A stretch of 64,000 nt of DNA from Bradyrhizobiaceae bacterium (GCA_947481685.1 CANKHA010000002.1:62001-126000); one strand, 5' to 3'; counted from the first letter of the stretch, positions 43,263 to 56,947 are shown. Made by a program: numbers and translations. The notes: generated by a model not told the origin, from the sequence alone.

Positions 43263-45182
43263 TCGCCCGGTTCCATATCCTCCCCGCGCGGCGTTGCGTC
43301 GCCCGCGGCAGGTGGTGGCGCTTGAGTTGTGGGAAATGTAATCGGAACCGCGCGCGACCATGGGCGATCGTAATTAGCTGCCCGTGAGGGCGTCACGGTA
43401 AATCCTTTCCCTTCCCGTACGAGTGAAACTGCACCGGTTTGCGTCCGCAATTTCCGGTCAATCACAAGCGCTGCGCATTCCGCAGGCGCATTGCCTTGGG
43501 TCACCACGACTGCCGCGTGGCAGCAATCGTCTTCTTGCGATTCTGCGGAAAGCGATAACGCCACAAACCGGCCATCAGGCAGCCGCGTGACGCAACCGGC
43601 CGGATCGCATTTTGTCCCGTCGCTCAGACTTTTGTCCTTAGGCTGGCGATCATCGCCAGAAGAAGGCGTCGAAGCCGAAAGGCATGGCCAGAAGGCCAAA
43701 CAGACCCATGGGCATAACCCAGGCAGATACCACCGGCATCGCGAAAAGGTTGGCAATCACCCCGTAAGGGGCCGCGCGATGAAAGTGGTAAGCGGCATAC
43801 GGCATGGTTGCGAGGCCCGCGACGAGCGATGCTAGGATCAACGCGACTACTTCGCGGCCGCCCCATAAAGCGATCCGCGCGCTCAATGAATTATCCGCAC
43901 TTGGCCGCCCAAGAGCCAACCCATTGGAGTAGACGGCAATCAGCGCCAGCGTCGCGGCAAAAGACATCTGAAAGCTCGGATGAACAACCGATTCAGGCGA
44001 CAGCAGCAAAACGGCTAGCGCCGCGATCGCGAGTGTTCTCAAAGTTAGCGCGGTCCGATCGACCAGCACCGCCAGCAGCACGATGATCAGCATGATGTAG
44101 GAGCGCTGCGTTGCAACTTCGGCCCCGGAAAGAATGAGGTAAAAGGTGGCAACGAAGAATGTGATGACTGCCGCGAGCTTTTTGATCGGGTACCGGCTGG
44201 CAAAAGTAGGCAGCAAAGCCAATCCGGCACGCACAATGAAGAAGACGACCGTTGCGACCAGCGCCATATGGTAGCCGGAAATTGACAGCACATGCGCCAG
44301 ACTCGAGACATACATTGCATCGTTGACGTTCTGCGTTATCGCGTCGCGCTTGCCTGTAAGAAGCGCCGATGCGATCGAGCCTTCGTTGCCCGGGATCACA
44401 GCCCGAATGCGCTTGTCGATGCTCTCGCGAATACCATCGACAACTGCTGCAAATCGCAGTCGCAATGTGTGTTCACCCGGAGGGTCTGCGGTCTTGATTT
44501 TTCCCAAGACAAAACCCGATGCGCCGATCCGCTGAAAATATTGATCACGCGCAAAATCGTAGCCACCTGGGCGGAGGGGTGTTACGGGCGGAGACAGTCG
44601 CGCCCGCAGTTCTACAAAAGCGCCGACGTCGGGTGCGGTCCCCTTGCGGACTGCAACGCGGACACGATCCGGCGTCTCCGTCATCCGTGCGCCGTCAACG
44701 CGATGCGCGCGAATGACAATGCGATCGCTTCTTTCCCGTTCTTCACGAACCTCGACCCAACCGCTAACGTTAGCCACAACGGGGCTCTGCAGAACGGGAT
44801 GCGCGATGATGGCTGCACGCAATGTTGCTGTTGCGAAGCCCGCGGCTGAAGCGGTGAAAGCGAGCGCAATCGCGAACGCCATTGCACGGCGGCGCAGCAG
44901 GACGGAAAGCGTCGTGCAAACCAGGAGCAGGATAACACTCGCCCACGTCGACGGTTGGCGTTCGGCAGAAAAGTAGAGAGCAATGCCCGCACCGAAGGTC
45001 ACAGGGAGCCAAGGCAGCAGGCGACCAGGTGCGACATCGGCCAAAACCCAGCCCGTCAATGTCGATTGAAGGTTTTGCGCGAAGCGAGGCAGACCGACCG
45101 GCCATCCCCATACGGCTGCGCGGCGGCCACCCAGCGGCCATGACGCCACACGCCCTCGCGCTTTATCCGGATCCAAACTCAC
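43259..45182 (-). pseudogene. comEC: comEC (DNA-uptake channel) broken by an internal deletion and frameshift
   Basis: The first part (45182-43650, 510 codons) has the N-terminal region with membrane helices and the competence domain (LSISGYHMALVATVVFFIV, LILSGAEVATQRSYIMLIIV), ending FGFDAFFWR-stop. A second frame to 43259 carries the C-terminal tail of rhizobial ComEC (DGTKCDPAGCVTRLPDGRFVAL, AALVIDRKL, YDRPWSRA). In full-length relatives these parts are separated by about 130-150 residues with further helices, so a deletion that also changed frame is inferred. The protein would lack its last helices and C-terminal domain. Its end overlaps the lexA stop. Confidence 0.75.
43643..43659. repeat. 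17-bp perfect inverted repeat at the comEC deletion junction
   Basis: CTGGCGAT-C-ATCGCCAG, 8-bp arms around one base. It contains the premature stop of the comEC 5' part and lies where the sequence switches to the C-terminal tail frame. Small palindromes are typical deletion endpoints; chance formation is possible. Confidence 0.6.
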
Positions 45183-45237
45183 GCAACGCTCCCCAACGGG
45201 AGCATGCTACACAGCAACCGCGCAAAAGGGCTAGCCG

Positions 45238-46920
<1,683 letters not shown>

Positions 46921-47006
46921 GCCATGGTCCTGTCGAATGCGTTGGGGGCTATTTGCCAGTTTCGCCCCCCCGCGCCAAGCGGCCCGGTGCAAGGAAAAGC
47001 TGACAT

Positions 47007-47036
47007 CGCGCCCCACAGCTATGCTAAGGGGGCGCG
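47007..47036 (+). promoter_or_regulatory. Hairpin in the gltX leader
   Basis: CGCGCCCC (47007-47014) and GGGGCGCG (47029-47036) are perfect 8-bp arms around 14 bases, ending 27 nt before the gltX ATG, in the 143-nt glnS/gltX divergent region. No U-run follows. Confidence 0.4.
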
Positions 47037-47063
47037 AATGCGTCGCTCTGTCCATAGATCGCA

Positions 47064-48497
47064 ATGACACAACCTGTCGTTACCCGTTTTGCGCCCTCCC
47101 CAACCGGCTTCCTGCATATCGGCGGGGGCCGCACGGCATTGTTCAATTGGCTCTATGCGCGCCGCTTTGGCGGCAAGATGCTGCTGCGGATCGAAGACAC
47201 CGACCGCGAGCGCTCCACCGACGCCGCCATCGCCGCCATCCTCGACGGGATGAAATGGCTCGGCATCGATTGGGACGGCGATACCGTCTATCAGTTCGCC
47301 CGCGCCGCGCGGCATCGCGAGGTCGCGGAGCAACTGCTCGCGACAGGCAAGGCCTACCGCTGCTACGCCTCGCCGGAAGAACTGACTGCAATGCGCGAGG
47401 CAGCGCGGCGCGAAGGCCGTTCCAAACTCTATGACGGCCGCTGGCGCGACCGCGATCCTTCCGACGCGCCGGCTGGCGTGAAGCCGGTAATCCGCCTCAA
47501 GGCGCCGCAGACCGGCGAAACCATTGTCGACGACCAGGTCCAGGGCCGGGTGACCTGGCAGAACGACAATCTCGATGACTTCGTGCTGCTGCGTTCGGAC
47601 GGCAACCCGACCTACATGCTCGCGGTGGTGGTGGACGATCATGACATGGGCATTACCCACATCATCCGCGGCGACGATCATCTCAACAACGGCGCGCGCC
47701 AGACGCAGATCTACGAAGCGATGGGCTGGAAGGTGCCGGTGATGGCGCATATCCCGCTGATCCACGGACCGGACGGATCGAAGCTATCCAAGCGCCATGG
47801 CGCGCTTGGCGTCGATGCTTATCGCGCGATGGGTTATCTACCCTCTGCGATGCGGAATTACCTGGTGCGTCTCGGCTGGGCCCATGGCGATCAGGAAATA
47901 TTCTCCACCGAGGAAATGATCGCGGCATTCGACCTGCCTCAGATCGGCCGATCGCCCGCACGCTTCGACTTCGCCAAGCTGGAGAGCCTGAACGGCCACT
48001 ATATCCGCCAGAGTTCGGATGCCGACCTGGTGATGGAAATCGAAAAGCTGCTGCCGCATATCGCGGGCGGCGCTGAATTGAGCGCGACGATGACGCCTGA
48101 GCTCCGCAGCCGGCTACTGGCTGCCATGCCGGGATTGAAGGAGCGCGCCAAGACGTTGATCGAGCTGATCGATAGTGCCGGCTTCCTGTTTGCAGAACGG
48201 CCAATCGGGCTCGACGACAAGGCCAAGGTGGTGATGACCGACGAGGCTCGCGAATTGCTCAAGGCGCTCCTTCCCGACCTGGAAGCTGTCGAGCCGTGGG
48301 CTGCGGCGAGTGCAGAACAAACGGTTCGCGCCTTTGCAGAACGCGCCGGCGTCAAATTGGGAGCCGTCGCCCAGCCCTTGCGTACGGCATTGACCGGGCG
48401 CGTCACCTCGCCCGGTATTTTTGACGTGCTGATCGTGTTGGGAAAAACCGAAAGTCTGGGACGGCTGCGGGATCAGGCTGACAAAGCTGGCGGCTAG
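47064..48497 (+). CDS. gltX: Glutamyl-tRNA synthetase GltX
   Basis: 477 residues. HIGH region [56 protein letters not shown]-like [11 protein letters not shown], and an alpha-helical anticodon domain. Discriminating or not: as glnS is present, tRNA-Gln need not be charged by this enzyme, but most rhizobia also carry GatCAB, which cannot be checked here. Confidence 0.96.
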   Translation: MTQPVVTRFAPSPTGFLHIGGGRTALFNWLYARRFGGKMLLRIEDTDRERSTDAAIAAILDGMKWLGIDWDGDTVYQFARAARHREVAEQLLATGKAYRCYASPEELTAMREAARREGRSKLYDGRWRDRDPSDAPAGVKPVIRLKAPQTGETIVDDQVQGRVTWQNDNLDDFVLLRSDGNPTYMLAVVVDDHDMGITHIIRGDDHLNNGARQTQIYEAMGWKVPVMAHIPLIHGPDGSKLSKRHGALGVDAYRAMGYLPSAMRNYLVRLGWAHGDQEIFSTEEMIAAFDLPQIGRSPARFDFAKLESLNGHYIRQSSDADLVMEIEKLLPHIAGGAELSATMTPELRSRLLAAMPGLKERAKTLIELIDSAGFLFAERPIGLDDKAKVVMTDEARELLKALLPDLEAVEPWAAASAEQTVRAFAERAGVKLGAVAQPLRTALTGRVTSPGIFDVLIVLGKTESLGRLRDQADKAGG

Positions 48498-48536
48498 ACA
48501 GCGCCGCAAATTGTGGCAGCCCCCTAGGGTGCCATC

Positions 48537-48565
48537 TTGCAGTGCACACTAGGATGCGGTACCCT
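48537..48565 (+). promoter_or_regulatory. Candidate gltA promoter overlapping a TTGC-AGT-GCAC dyad
   Basis: TTGCAG (48537-48542), 17 nt, TACCCT (48560-48565), about 95 nt before the gltA start. The -35 is embedded in TTGC-AGT-GCAC, one base off the TTGC-AGT-GCAA dyad found upstream of ispDF, so a regulator bound there would occlude RNA polymerase. Confidence 0.35.
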
Positions 48566-48659
48566 AATTCAAGAGGATTTCCCTGCCAGCGGCTCCCGCC
48601 GCTTCGATGGCTCGACCGGGCTTGATGGGAGGTCCACTCTCAGTTTCGAGGGCATGACC

Positions 48660-49967
48660 ATGGATGCGAAGACGGCAAAAACGAAGAACGCCAAGCTGAC
48701 CGTCGGCGACAACAGTTGGGATTTCCCGATTTACGACGGGACCATCGGCCCCTCCGTCATCGATATTTCCAAGCTCTACGCCGCTACCGGCCAGTTTACT
48801 TACGATCCGGGTTTCACCTCGACAGGAAGCTGCGAGTCCAAGATCACCTATATCGATGGTGACGAAGGCATCCTCCTCTATCGCGGTTATCCGATCGAAC
48901 AGCTCGCCGAACATGGCGACTTCCTCGAGACCTGCTACCTGTTGTTGTACGGGGAGCTTCCGACGCCTTCCCAGAAGGCCGAGTTCGACTACACCGTCAC
49001 GCGCCATACCATGGTGCATGAGCAGATGAGCCGGTTCCTGCAGGGCTTCCGTCGCGACGCGCATCCGATGGCCATTCTCGTCGGCAGCGTCGGGGCGCTT
49101 TCGGCCTTCTATCACGACTCGACCGACATTTCAGATCCGGTTCAGCGCATGATCGCGTCGATCCGCATGATCGCGAAAGTGCCGACGCTCTCGGCCATGG
49201 CCTACAAGTATTCGATCGGCCAGCCGTTCGTTTATCCGAAGAACGAGCTCGATTATTCCTCGAATTTCCTGCGCATGTGCTTTGCCGTGCCGTGCGAGGA
49301 ATACAAGGTCAATCCGGTTCTGGCGCGCGCCATGGACCGCATCTTCATCCTGCACGCCGATCACGAGCAGAATGCCTCGACTTCGACCGTGCGCCTCGCC
49401 GGTTCTTCCGGTGCCAATCCGTTCGCCTGTATTGCCGCTGGCTGCGCCTGCCTCTGGGGCCCCGCGCATGGCGGCGCCAATGAGGCAGCGCTGAAGATGC
49501 TCGCGGAAATCGGCACGCCGGAGCGCATTCCGGAATACGTCAAGCGCGCCAAGGACAAGAACGACAGCTTCCGCCTGATGGGCTTCGGCCACCGGGTCTA
49601 CAAGAACTACGATCCGCGCGCGAAGATCATGCAGAAGACCTGCCACGAAGTGCTGGCAGAACTTGGCATCAAGGACGATCCGCTGCTTGACGTCGCCATG
49701 GAGCTCGAGCGCATCGCGCTGCACGACGAATATTTCATCGAGAAGAAGCTCTATCCGAACATAGACTTCTATTCGGGCATCACACTGAAGGCGATGGGCT
49801 TCCCGACCACCATGTTCACCGTGCTGTTCGCGCTCGCGCGGACTGTCGGCTGGATCGGTCAGTGGAAGGAAATGATCGAGGATCCGAACCAGAAGATCGG
49901 CCGTCCGCGCCAGCTCTATACCGGAGCCACGTCGCGCGACTACATCCCGATGTCGCGGCGGAAGTAA
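48660..49967 (+). CDS. gltA: Citrate synthase
   Basis: 435 residues, type II (hexameric-type) citrate synthase. [40 protein letters not shown], catalytic His regions [15 protein letters not shown] and [14 protein letters not shown], and catalytic Asp near [12 protein letters not shown]. The ATG at 48660 has GAGG 8 nt upstream; an ATG at 48654 is too close to it. Draws on the acetyl-CoA made by the pdh complex at 13-17 kb. Confidence 0.96.
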   Translation: MDAKTAKTKNAKLTVGDNSWDFPIYDGTIGPSVIDISKLYAATGQFTYDPGFTSTGSCESKITYIDGDEGILLYRGYPIEQLAEHGDFLETCYLLLYGELPTPSQKAEFDYTVTRHTMVHEQMSRFLQGFRRDAHPMAILVGSVGALSAFYHDSTDISDPVQRMIASIRMIAKVPTLSAMAYKYSIGQPFVYPKNELDYSSNFLRMCFAVPCEEYKVNPVLARAMDRIFILHADHEQNASTSTVRLAGSSGANPFACIAAGCACLWGPAHGGANEAALKMLAEIGTPERIPEYVKRAKDKNDSFRLMGFGHRVYKNYDPRAKIMQKTCHEVLAELGIKDDPLLDVAMELERIALHDEYFIEKKLYPNIDFYSGITLKAMGFPTTMFTVLFALARTVGWIGQWKEMIEDPNQKIGRPRQLYTGATSRDYIPMSRRK

Positions 49968-49974
49968 TCCGCCG

Positions 49975-51153
49975 CTACGTCCGCGCCCGCAGCGCTTCTT
50001 TCAGGACGATATCGGCTGCCCGCACGCTTGGGTGAGCGACTCCGATTTCCATCACGGAATCGAGCCGTGCGAAGGCGTAAAGCTGGCGCTGTCGCTCCGG
50101 TCTATCCGAAAATAGCGGCATCAAAGCACGGGTCAGGTTCTCGACCGTGCAGTCTTCCTGCATGAATTCCGGCACGACATTCTCGCCCAGCACCAGATTG
50201 GCAAGGATTGCCGAAGGGGCCTTGATCAGGCGCCGCGCGATAGGCGCCTCAAAGGCGGTCACCTTGTAAGCGGTCACCATCGGCACGCCGGCCACGGCAA
50301 GCTCCAGCGTTACGGTACCGGATTTGGCAAGCGCCGCGCGCGCGATGCGGAAGGCAGCCTGTTTCTTGTCGGGATCGGCAACGATACGCGGCTGTTTTGC
50401 CCAACCCGCAACGTGTTCGCGAACGGCCGCCTCAACATGCGGCACCGTCGGAATCACCACATCGATTGGCCCCACGCGCCGGTCCAGTTCCTCAACCGTT
50501 TTGGAAAAGACACCGAGCAAACGTTTGACTTCACCGGTTCTGCTGCCGGGAAAGACCAAAAGAACGGGCGGTTGAGCCGCCCTTCGCGCCGTCTCGGTTT
50601 CGTTCGGACGCAATGCCGAAGCGGTTTCCGCCAGGGGATGACCCACATAGCTGCAAGGCGGTCCACCAAGTCGCTCATGCACTTCGGGTTCGAACGGCAG
50701 GAGCGCCAGCACATGGTCGATATAGCGGCGCATGCGGCGCGCCCTGCCCGGACGCCAGGCCCAGACCGACGGCGATACATAATTCACGATGGGAATCGAT
50801 GGCGCGCGTTTATGGATCCGCCGGGCGACTCGATGGGTGAAATCCGGACTGTCGATGATCACCACCACATCGGGATTGGCTGCCGCCGCCGCCGCCGCCG
50901 TTTCCGAAATGCGCCAGAAGATCAACGGCAGTTTCCGCGCCACGGCATTGAAGCCCATGATCGCGAGGTCGCCGATCGGAAATAGACTGTTCAGTCCTTC
51001 GCGCGCCATCTCCGATCCGCCGACTCCTGAGAAGCTCACATTGCTGTGCCGCTCCTTCAGCGCGCGCATCAAGGGGCCACCCAACCGGTCGCCGGATTCC
51101 TCCCCTGCGACCAGAAAAACATGCAGCGGCTGCAATGCGGCAGCGCCATTCAT
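49975..51153 (-). CDS. lpxB: Lipid-A-disaccharide synthase LpxB
   Basis: GT19 glycosyltransferase joining UDP-2,3-diacylglucosamine and lipid X; 392 residues. HVFLVAGEESGDRLGG, VSFSGVGGSEMAREGL, VVIIDSPDFTHRVARRI, NYVSPSVWAWRPGRARRM, LPGSR-like LVFPGSRTGEVKRLL and a C-terminal KAPSAILANLVLGENVVPE. Last gene of the envelope block; its ATG overlaps the lpxI stop. Confidence 0.96.
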   Translation of the reverse strand: MNGAAALQPLHVFLVAGEESGDRLGGPLMRALKERHSNVSFSGVGGSEMAREGLNSLFPIGDLAIMGFNAVARKLPLIFWRISETAAAAAAANPDVVVIIDSPDFTHRVARRIHKRAPSIPIVNYVSPSVWAWRPGRARRMRRYIDHVLALLPFEPEVHERLGGPPCSYVGHPLAETASALRPNETETARRAAQPPVLLVFPGSRTGEVKRLLGVFSKTVEELDRRVGPIDVVIPTVPHVEAAVREHVAGWAKQPRIVADPDKKQAAFRIARAALAKSGTVTLELAVAGVPMVTAYKVTAFEAPIARRLIKAPSAILANLVLGENVVPEFMQEDCTVENLTRALMPLFSDRPERQRQLYAFARLDSVMEIGVAHPSVRAADIVLKEALRART

Positions 51154-52022
51154 TCCAGCGATCCATCCGGGTTAGCGCCGACAAGGAAAATGTCGTGCGT
51201 ATCGGCGAGCGCATTCATGCGCTGCGGTTCAGCAACGATGCTCGCGCCTGCGACCACCGCCACGCCGGCAAGCCCTGCACGGGCCGCACCTTCAATGGTC
51301 TGGGGACCAATGGACGGCAGATCGAAGCGCCAGTCCTGTCCCGGCTTCGGAGCCTTCACCAGCACGCCACCTGCCCCACCGACACCTCGACCGCGAAGCT
51401 CCGCGACACGCTCCAGCATTCTGTCGGTGCCTTCGGCGCCTTCGACCGCAAGGATATGGTTTCCCGCAACGACCGCGGCCTGACCGACATCGAATTCCCC
51501 GATGGCGTGCAGCAGCTTCAGAGCCTGCACAATATCCGCCAATTCTTGCGTGTCGGGGCGGCGTTTGCTGAGCACGCCTGCCGGCATCAGGATATCGGGC
51601 GCAACTTCATGCGCGCCTACGAGACGAAAGCCTTCCTGCTCGAATGCCTGCGCGACACCCGACAAGAGATGATTGTCGCCGCCGCGATAGGCTGCGATGA
51701 CGCGTGGCAGGATCCGCAACGTTCCCCAATCGAAGCGCAGGCGCCAAAGCGTTGGTCGCGCAAGGGTGCCTATAAAAACGATCTCGCGACAGCCTTCAGC
51801 GCGGGCCTGACGACAGACCCAGCCGAACCGACCGAGAGCGCCCCAATAATGCTTGTAGTCCGCGACGCGTTTCGGATCGGCCCAGCCGCGCAACGCGAAC
51901 AGGACAACATCGCGGCCGTGCTGCCGGACCGACTCGGCCACCGCAAAGGGTAATGAACCGCCCCCGCAGATGATCGCTAGCGGACCTTGACCAGCCGGTC
52001 CGGCGTCCGCCACAGCGCTCAT
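51150..52022 (-). CDS. lpxI: UDP-2,3-diacylglucosamine pyrophosphatase LpxI
   Basis: 290 residues of the LpxI (DUF1009) family, which replaces LpxH in alphaproteobacteria and makes lipid X. LAIICGGGSLPFAVAESV start, GRFGWVCRQARAEGCREIVF, GDNHLLSGVAQAFEQEGFRL and C-terminal AAVVAGNHILAVEGAEGTDR, ending in LADTHDIFLVG. Overlaps lpxA upstream and lpxB downstream by ATGA, consistent with consecutive steps. Confidence 0.95.
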   Translation of the reverse strand: MSAVADAGPAGQGPLAIICGGGSLPFAVAESVRQHGRDVVLFALRGWADPKRVADYKHYWGALGRFGWVCRQARAEGCREIVFIGTLARPTLWRLRFDWGTLRILPRVIAAYRGGDNHLLSGVAQAFEQEGFRLVGAHEVAPDILMPAGVLSKRRPDTQELADIVQALKLLHAIGEFDVGQAAVVAGNHILAVEGAEGTDRMLERVAELRGRGVGGAGGVLVKAPKPGQDWRFDLPSIGPQTIEGAARAGLAGVAVVAGASIVAEPQRMNALADTHDIFLVGANPDGSLE

Positions 52023-52852
52023 GCCGCATCCGTCTCTGCGTTCGGGCTGCCGCTCCGCGGCGGCTGCACCAAAGCGCGCGACCCACCCTCGTGGATAAAG
52101 GCTGTGACCTTTCCTACGACCGGATCGTCCCCATAGGTTTTGACCGCAGCGTCAATGCGTTCCTTGAAAGTACCGGTTTCCGCGAAGATCTCGGCCAGCG
52201 CACGACGCAGCCGATGCATATCGTCGCGCTTGAAGCCGCGACGCTTCATTCCGACCACATTGATGCCGACCAGCTCTGCGTGTTGTCCGCTGACAAAACC
52301 AAAAGGAATGATGTCACCGCGCACACCGGTCATACCGGCGATCATCGCGTTCTCGCCAATGCGTGAGAACTGGTGGATCGCGCAGATACCACCAAAGAAG
52401 ACTTTGTCGCCGACAGTGACATGCCCGGCGAGCGTTGCGTTGTTGGCCATGGTGACGTCGTTGCCGATATGACAATCATGGGCCACGTGGGTTGCCACCA
52501 TGAAGAGACAGCGCGCACCGACCTGGGTGACGCCGCCGGCGTCTTCGGTGCCGGTATTCATCGTTACATGCTCCCGGATCTCACACTTCGGTCCGATCAC
52601 AAGCCGGGTGGGACCGCCCTTGTATTTCACCGATTGCGGCGGTGTTCCGAGCGACGCAAAGGGATAAACGATGGTGCCCGCGCCCAGCGTCGTATGCCCC
52701 GTGACATAGACATGCGAGACCAGCTTGCAGCCGTCTTCGATCGTAACGTTTGGACCGACCACACAATAGGGGCCGATCGATACGTCTTTGCCGAGGGCCG
52801 CGCCGGGCTCGATCCGCGCAGTTTGATCAATCGTGGCCATGGTGGTGCTCAC
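52019..52852 (-). CDS. lpxA: UDP-N-acetylglucosamine O-acyltransferase LpxA
   Basis: First step of lipid A synthesis; 277 residues. Left-handed beta-helix hexapeptide repeats ([37 protein letters not shown]), catalytic histidine in [13 protein letters not shown], and a helical C-terminus ([12 protein letters not shown]). Overlaps fabZ by ATGA. Confidence 0.97.
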   Translation of the reverse strand: MSTTMATIDQTARIEPGAALGKDVSIGPYCVVGPNVTIEDGCKLVSHVYVTGHTTLGAGTIVYPFASLGTPPQSVKYKGGPTRLVIGPKCEIREHVTMNTGTEDAGGVTQVGARCLFMVATHVAHDCHIGNDVTMANNATLAGHVTVGDKVFFGGICAIHQFSRIGENAMIAGMTGVRGDIIPFGFVSGQHAELVGINVVGMKRRGFKRDDMHRLRRALAEIFAETGTFKERIDAAVKTYGDDPVVGKVTAFIHEGGSRALVQPPRSGSPNAETDAA

Positions 52853-53310
52853 GCGTCCGCAATCATGGCGCCGACTTCGGCTTCAGCAACAAGTTTGCCA
52901 TCGACCTTTGCCTCACCACGGAACCACCACATGGCTTTGCGGCTGGAAATCTTCGTCATGTGATACTCGACGGTATCTCCAGGCAGCACGGGCTTCCGGA
53001 ATTTTGCCTTGTCGACGGTGAGAAAATAAACCGACTGCGGCTTTGCCTGACCGCGCCGCGAGTGGATGCAAATCACCCCACCGGTTTGCGCCATGCCTTC
53101 AATCAACAGCACGCCGGGGAAAACCGGATTACCCGGAAAGTGGCCCTGAAACTGTGGTTCATTGATCGAGACATTTTTGATGCCGATGGCGCGTTGATCG
53201 CCTTCCATCCCAATCACGCGATCGATCATGAGAAACGGATAGCGGTGCGGAAGATATTTGAGGATCGTCGCGATATCCACGGTCTCCAGCGTTGTAGCGT
53301 GGTCGTTCAT
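52849..53310 (-). CDS. fabZ: 3-hydroxyacyl-ACP dehydratase FabZ
   Basis: 153 residues, hot-dog fold. Catalytic histidine in [14 protein letters not shown] and glutamate in [15 protein letters not shown]. The ATG at 53310 follows GGAGAGC and lies 7 nt after the lpxD stop; an ATG at 53382 lies inside lpxD. FabZ competes with LpxA for hydroxyacyl-ACP, and the two genes are translationally coupled. Confidence 0.96.
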   Translation of the reverse strand: MNDHATTLETVDIATILKYLPHRYPFLMIDRVIGMEGDQRAIGIKNVSINEPQFQGHFPGNPVFPGVLLIEGMAQTGGVICIHSRRGQAKPQSVYFLTVDKAKFRKPVLPGDTVEYHMTKISSRKAMWWFRGEAKVDGKLVAEAEVGAMIADA

Positions 53311-53317
53311 GCTCTCC

Positions 53318-54391
53318 TCACCGGTCATCGGCGCTCGCCAGGGGCGAACCATCGTTTCTGTTTTCCCGCGCCAGTTTTTCAACCAGCAAGATCTCGCGGA
53401 ACCATTGCTTCACCGGTTTTGCCGGCGTACCGCCGTAACGTCCGCCGGAGGGAATGTCGCTGTTGACGCTGCTGGTGGCGGCTATCTGCGCTCCTTCGCC
53501 GATCGTCACGTGATTGTTGACCGCCACACGCCCGCCCAGGACAACCATATCTTCCAGCGTGGCGCTGCCGGAAATTGCCGTGTGGGCAACGATAATGCAA
53601 TGACGGCCAACCGCCACATTGTGACCAATCTGCACAAGGTTGTCGATCTTGGTGCCTTCGCCGATCACCGTGTCGCGGATCGCACCGCGATCGATAGTGG
53701 TTCCGGCCCCGATCTCCACGCTGTCCTGAATGATGACGCGGCCGATCTGCGGTATCTTCAGATGCGCGCCCTTGTCGAACACGTAACCGAAGCCGTCCTG
53801 ACCGAGATGGCAGCCTGGATGAATGATGACGCGGTCGCCAATCAGGCAATGCATCAGCGTCGCACTTGCGCCAATTGAACAGTCCCGGCCGATCCGGACT
53901 TTCGCTCCTATCACTGCATTCGGGCCGATGACCGTACCGGCGCCGATTTCGGCGCGCGGCCCGATAACAGCACCAGGATCGACCGTCACTCCGTTCTCCA
54001 GCCGCGCGGACGCGTGCACGAATGTACCGGGCGCGACGCCCTTGGCATCGAACAACGATGATGGGCGCAGAGCTTCCGGATAAAGCTCACGCATGACGGA
54101 GACAAAAGCGCGATAAGGATCGCGCGCCAGCAGAACGGCCATGCCTTTTGGCGCATCCTTCTCAAAACGCGATGTCAGTAGACATGCACCGGCGCGCGTT
54201 GTCGCGAGCTGATCGGCGTATTTCGCGTTTTCGAGAAAAGCCAGATCGTGGGGGCCGGCCCGATCCAGCGGAGCGACATTGACGATGGGCCGATCAAGCG
54301 GCGCCCCGTCACGCACCGCCGCACCGGTCAGGCGAGCAATGTCGCCAACCGTCAGCTTCTGCGCCGGCTCAAAGTAAAAGGGCTCGGTCAT
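53318..54391 (-). CDS. lpxD: UDP-3-O-acylglucosamine N-acyltransferase LpxD
   Basis: Third step of lipid A synthesis; 357 residues. N-terminal uridine-binding domain ([33 protein letters not shown]), hexapeptide beta-helix with [19 protein letters not shown]-type repeats, catalytic [14 protein letters not shown] and C-terminal helix. The ATG at 54391 starts the family N-terminus; the frame reaches back to 54535 inside bamA. Confidence 0.96.
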   Translation of the reverse strand: MTEPFYFEPAQKLTVGDIARLTGAAVRDGAPLDRPIVNVAPLDRAGPHDLAFLENAKYADQLATTRAGACLLTSRFEKDAPKGMAVLLARDPYRAFVSVMRELYPEALRPSSLFDAKGVAPGTFVHASARLENGVTVDPGAVIGPRAEIGAGTVIGPNAVIGAKVRIGRDCSIGASATLMHCLIGDRVIIHPGCHLGQDGFGYVFDKGAHLKIPQIGRVIIQDSVEIGAGTTIDRGAIRDTVIGEGTKIDNLVQIGHNVAVGRHCIIVAHTAISGSATLEDMVVLGGRVAVNNHVTIGEGAQIAATSSVNSDIPSGGRYGGTPAKPVKQWFREILLVEKLARENRNDGSPLASADDR

Positions 54392-54426
54392 CCCACCCGT
54401 ACCGGCGGCGACGGCGCAGACCGCTA

Positions 54427-56820
54427 TTAGAACTTGGTCCCGCCGCCGAAGCTGATTTCCTGAGTGACGTCGTAGCTCGCCTTGGTAAGGGCGATCGCAT
54501 AATCGATGCGCAGCGGCCCGAACGGAGACGCCCACACAAGTCCGGCACCGACAGAACTCCGAATCTTGTTGTCATCATCGTAGCGCAACGTTTCCTTCGT
54601 CGCGCTGAAGTAAGTAGGTCCGCGATAGTCCCATAGACTTCCCGCGTCTGCATAAACCGCCCACTTCACGCCAACTTCCTTGGGCAGGAAGAACAGAGGA
54701 TACTGCAGTTCGACGCTGGCTCCCCAATAGTTTGTACCGCCGATGGCACCAAGAGATTGCTGATCGCGTGGACCGATGCCACTTGGAGCAAAGCCACGGA
54801 CTACTGTCGGACCAAGCTGGAATTGATCCAAGAACCGGAGATCTGCCCCGCCCCAGCCTGTCAGGTTACCCGCCTGAAGGTGCAAGACACTAACAATGTC
54901 CGATGTCACTTCCTGGTATTTTCGGAAGTCAACCGTGGAGCGGATGAAGTTAACGTCGCCACCAATGCCGGCAAAATCTTGCTTGAAGTCTACTACCAAG
55001 CCTTTTCTCGGATCCTGGTTGTTATCGACGGTATTATAGGTAAGTGAATATCCAATGAGCGACGTCAAAGATGGTCCCTGAGCCAGTTCTATTCGAGCGG
55101 GCAACGGCGCTTCGATATCCAGGCACGGATTGTTATTTAATACCGGTGGCTTGTAATTAATACAGTTATTCAACTGACCCGACAGTGAAAGGTCGCTGCG
55201 ATAGATCGAATATCGAAGGCCAAGCCTCACTTCTTCGGTTAGTGCAAAGCCAAGCTTCAGATTCGTGCCAACGGTATTCGTTGAGTAAGAACTGTACGGC
55301 GTTGGATCACTCTGTTTGCCGAACAGATCGATTCCAGCGGCTACACGGTAACCGAGGAAAAAAGGTTCCGCATAGGATAGCTCGAACCCCTTCGAATATT
55401 GACCATAGCGCACCGTGGCCCGCGCGTATTTTCCTTCGCCCCACAGGTTCTTTTCTCCGACACTGACTTCAGAGACGATACCGTCGGTAGAAGAATAGCC
55501 GCCTGAAAGCGAGAACTCCCCTGTGGCCTGATCTTCCACATCAACGTTCAGCACCACCCGATCAGGCGAAGACCCTGGTTCCGAGCTGATTTTAACGTTT
55601 TTGAAATAGCCAAGATTTTTCAAACGCCGTTCCGCGCGATCGAGCAGCGCCCGATTGTAGGGATCTCCTTCAGACACGTCGAACTCACGCCGAATAACGA
55701 AATCGCGGGTTCTTGTATTTCCGCGAATGTTGATGCGCTCGATATAGGCGCGAGGGCCCTCTTCAACTATAAACGCTAGATTGACCTTCAGGTTATTGTA
55801 GTCGCGGTCACCACGAGGCCGCACGGCCGCGAAGGCATATCCACGCTTCGACACTTCCACGGTCAGAGCTTCGACAGTTTTCTCAACAGCTTCCGCGCTG
55901 TAAACTTCCCCCGGGGCTGTCCGCAAAACCGTCTTCAGCGAAGAGCCATTGACCGAAGCCACGCTGGATTGAATATCCAGGGAGCCAATCCGGTACTGCG
56001 GGCCTTCGTCGATGTTGAAAGTGACGATAAAACCCTTGAGCGCCGGGTCATATTCACTCATCGCAGAGATGATGCGAACATCCGCATAGCCGTGATTCAG
56101 ATAGAAGCGCCGCAGCAAATCGCGATCCGCTTCTATCCGATCAGGATCATAAACGTCTGCTGTCTGCAAAAAGCTTAGCCAGTTGCTTTGGCTGGTTTTG
56201 ATTACGTCCTTCAGGCGGAAGGATGAATAGGCTTTGTTGCCGCCAAAATCGATCCTCTTGACCCCAGTTTTCTGCCCTTCGGTAATCTCAAATACGAGAT
56301 CCACCCGATTGTTGGGAAGTTCGATCACTTTTGGGTTCACACGAACATCAAACCGCCCACTACGGCGGTAGATTTCAACAATGCGCTGCGTGTCGGCCTG
56401 AACCATGGCGCGCGAGAAGGTGCCGCGCGGTTTGGATTGAAGCTCGGTGGTGAACTGCTCGTCCTTGACCTTGCGATTGCCTTCCAGGGCAACACGGCTG
56501 ATCACCGGATTTTCGACCACCGTCACGACCACGCGGCCGCCCGGCTGTGTGATCTTCACGTCCTGGAATAGACCGGTGGCGTAGAGCGCCTTCAGACCAT
56601 TATCGATCGCGGCAGCGTCGAGGCGTCCCGAACTGCTATTGAAGTATGAGCGGATGGTGCTGGCTTCGACCCGACGATTGCCTTCCACGACGATGTTTGC
56701 AGTTTGTGCATAGGCCGCGGTCGCCGACAGCAACGCGCCACCGACAGAACCCACAACGACACCGCCGAGAACACAGCCGGCCAAGGCTAGCCCCCGGAAA
56801 AACCCCACCCTAAGTCTCAT
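54427..56820 (-). CDS. bamA: Outer membrane protein assembly factor BamA
   Basis: 797 residues: signal peptide (cut near [14 protein letters not shown]), five POTRA domains (about 30-425; [19 protein letters not shown] is POTRA1), then a 16-strand barrel ending [20 protein letters not shown] and the terminal aromatic FGGGTKF. Barrel landmarks GATNYW-like [15 protein letters not shown] and [13 protein letters not shown] (L6 VRGF) are present. Start set at 56820; an ORF to 56877 adds a poor signal. Sits between rseP and lpxD as in most proteobacteria. Confidence 0.96.
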   Translation of the reverse strand: MRLRVGFFRGLALAGCVLGGVVVGSVGGALLSATAAYAQTANIVVEGNRRVEASTIRSYFNSSSGRLDAAAIDNGLKALYATGLFQDVKITQPGGRVVVTVVENPVISRVALEGNRKVKDEQFTTELQSKPRGTFSRAMVQADTQRIVEIYRRSGRFDVRVNPKVIELPNNRVDLVFEITEGQKTGVKRIDFGGNKAYSSFRLKDVIKTSQSNWLSFLQTADVYDPDRIEADRDLLRRFYLNHGYADVRIISAMSEYDPALKGFIVTFNIDEGPQYRIGSLDIQSSVASVNGSSLKTVLRTAPGEVYSAEAVEKTVEALTVEVSKRGYAFAAVRPRGDRDYNNLKVNLAFIVEEGPRAYIERINIRGNTRTRDFVIRREFDVSEGDPYNRALLDRAERRLKNLGYFKNVKISSEPGSSPDRVVLNVDVEDQATGEFSLSGGYSSTDGIVSEVSVGEKNLWGEGKYARATVRYGQYSKGFELSYAEPFFLGYRVAAGIDLFGKQSDPTPYSSYSTNTVGTNLKLGFALTEEVRLGLRYSIYRSDLSLSGQLNNCINYKPPVLNNNPCLDIEAPLPARIELAQGPSLTSLIGYSLTYNTVDNNQDPRKGLVVDFKQDFAGIGGDVNFIRSTVDFRKYQEVTSDIVSVLHLQAGNLTGWGGADLRFLDQFQLGPTVVRGFAPSGIGPRDQQSLGAIGGTNYWGASVELQYPLFFLPKEVGVKWAVYADAGSLWDYRGPTYFSATKETLRYDDDNKIRSSVGAGLVWASPFGPLRIDYAIALTKASYDVTQEISFGGGTKF

Positions 56821-56947
56821 CCGCAACACGCCCTTTTGTAATTTTTGACCGTCCCAGGGGACGATAACGGAGCCCACCGAGTCACCGTTTTACAGGCTTT
56901 CCCCCGAGAGGCAACCAAACTTTCCCCTTCGCGAACCCTTTGCCCTG

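Noticed and set aside
43259-43756. Separate hypothetical gene downstream of comEC
   Set aside because: Its conserved part starts only after the comEC junction and matches the ComEC tail; its first 35 residues are comEC read in the wrong frame.
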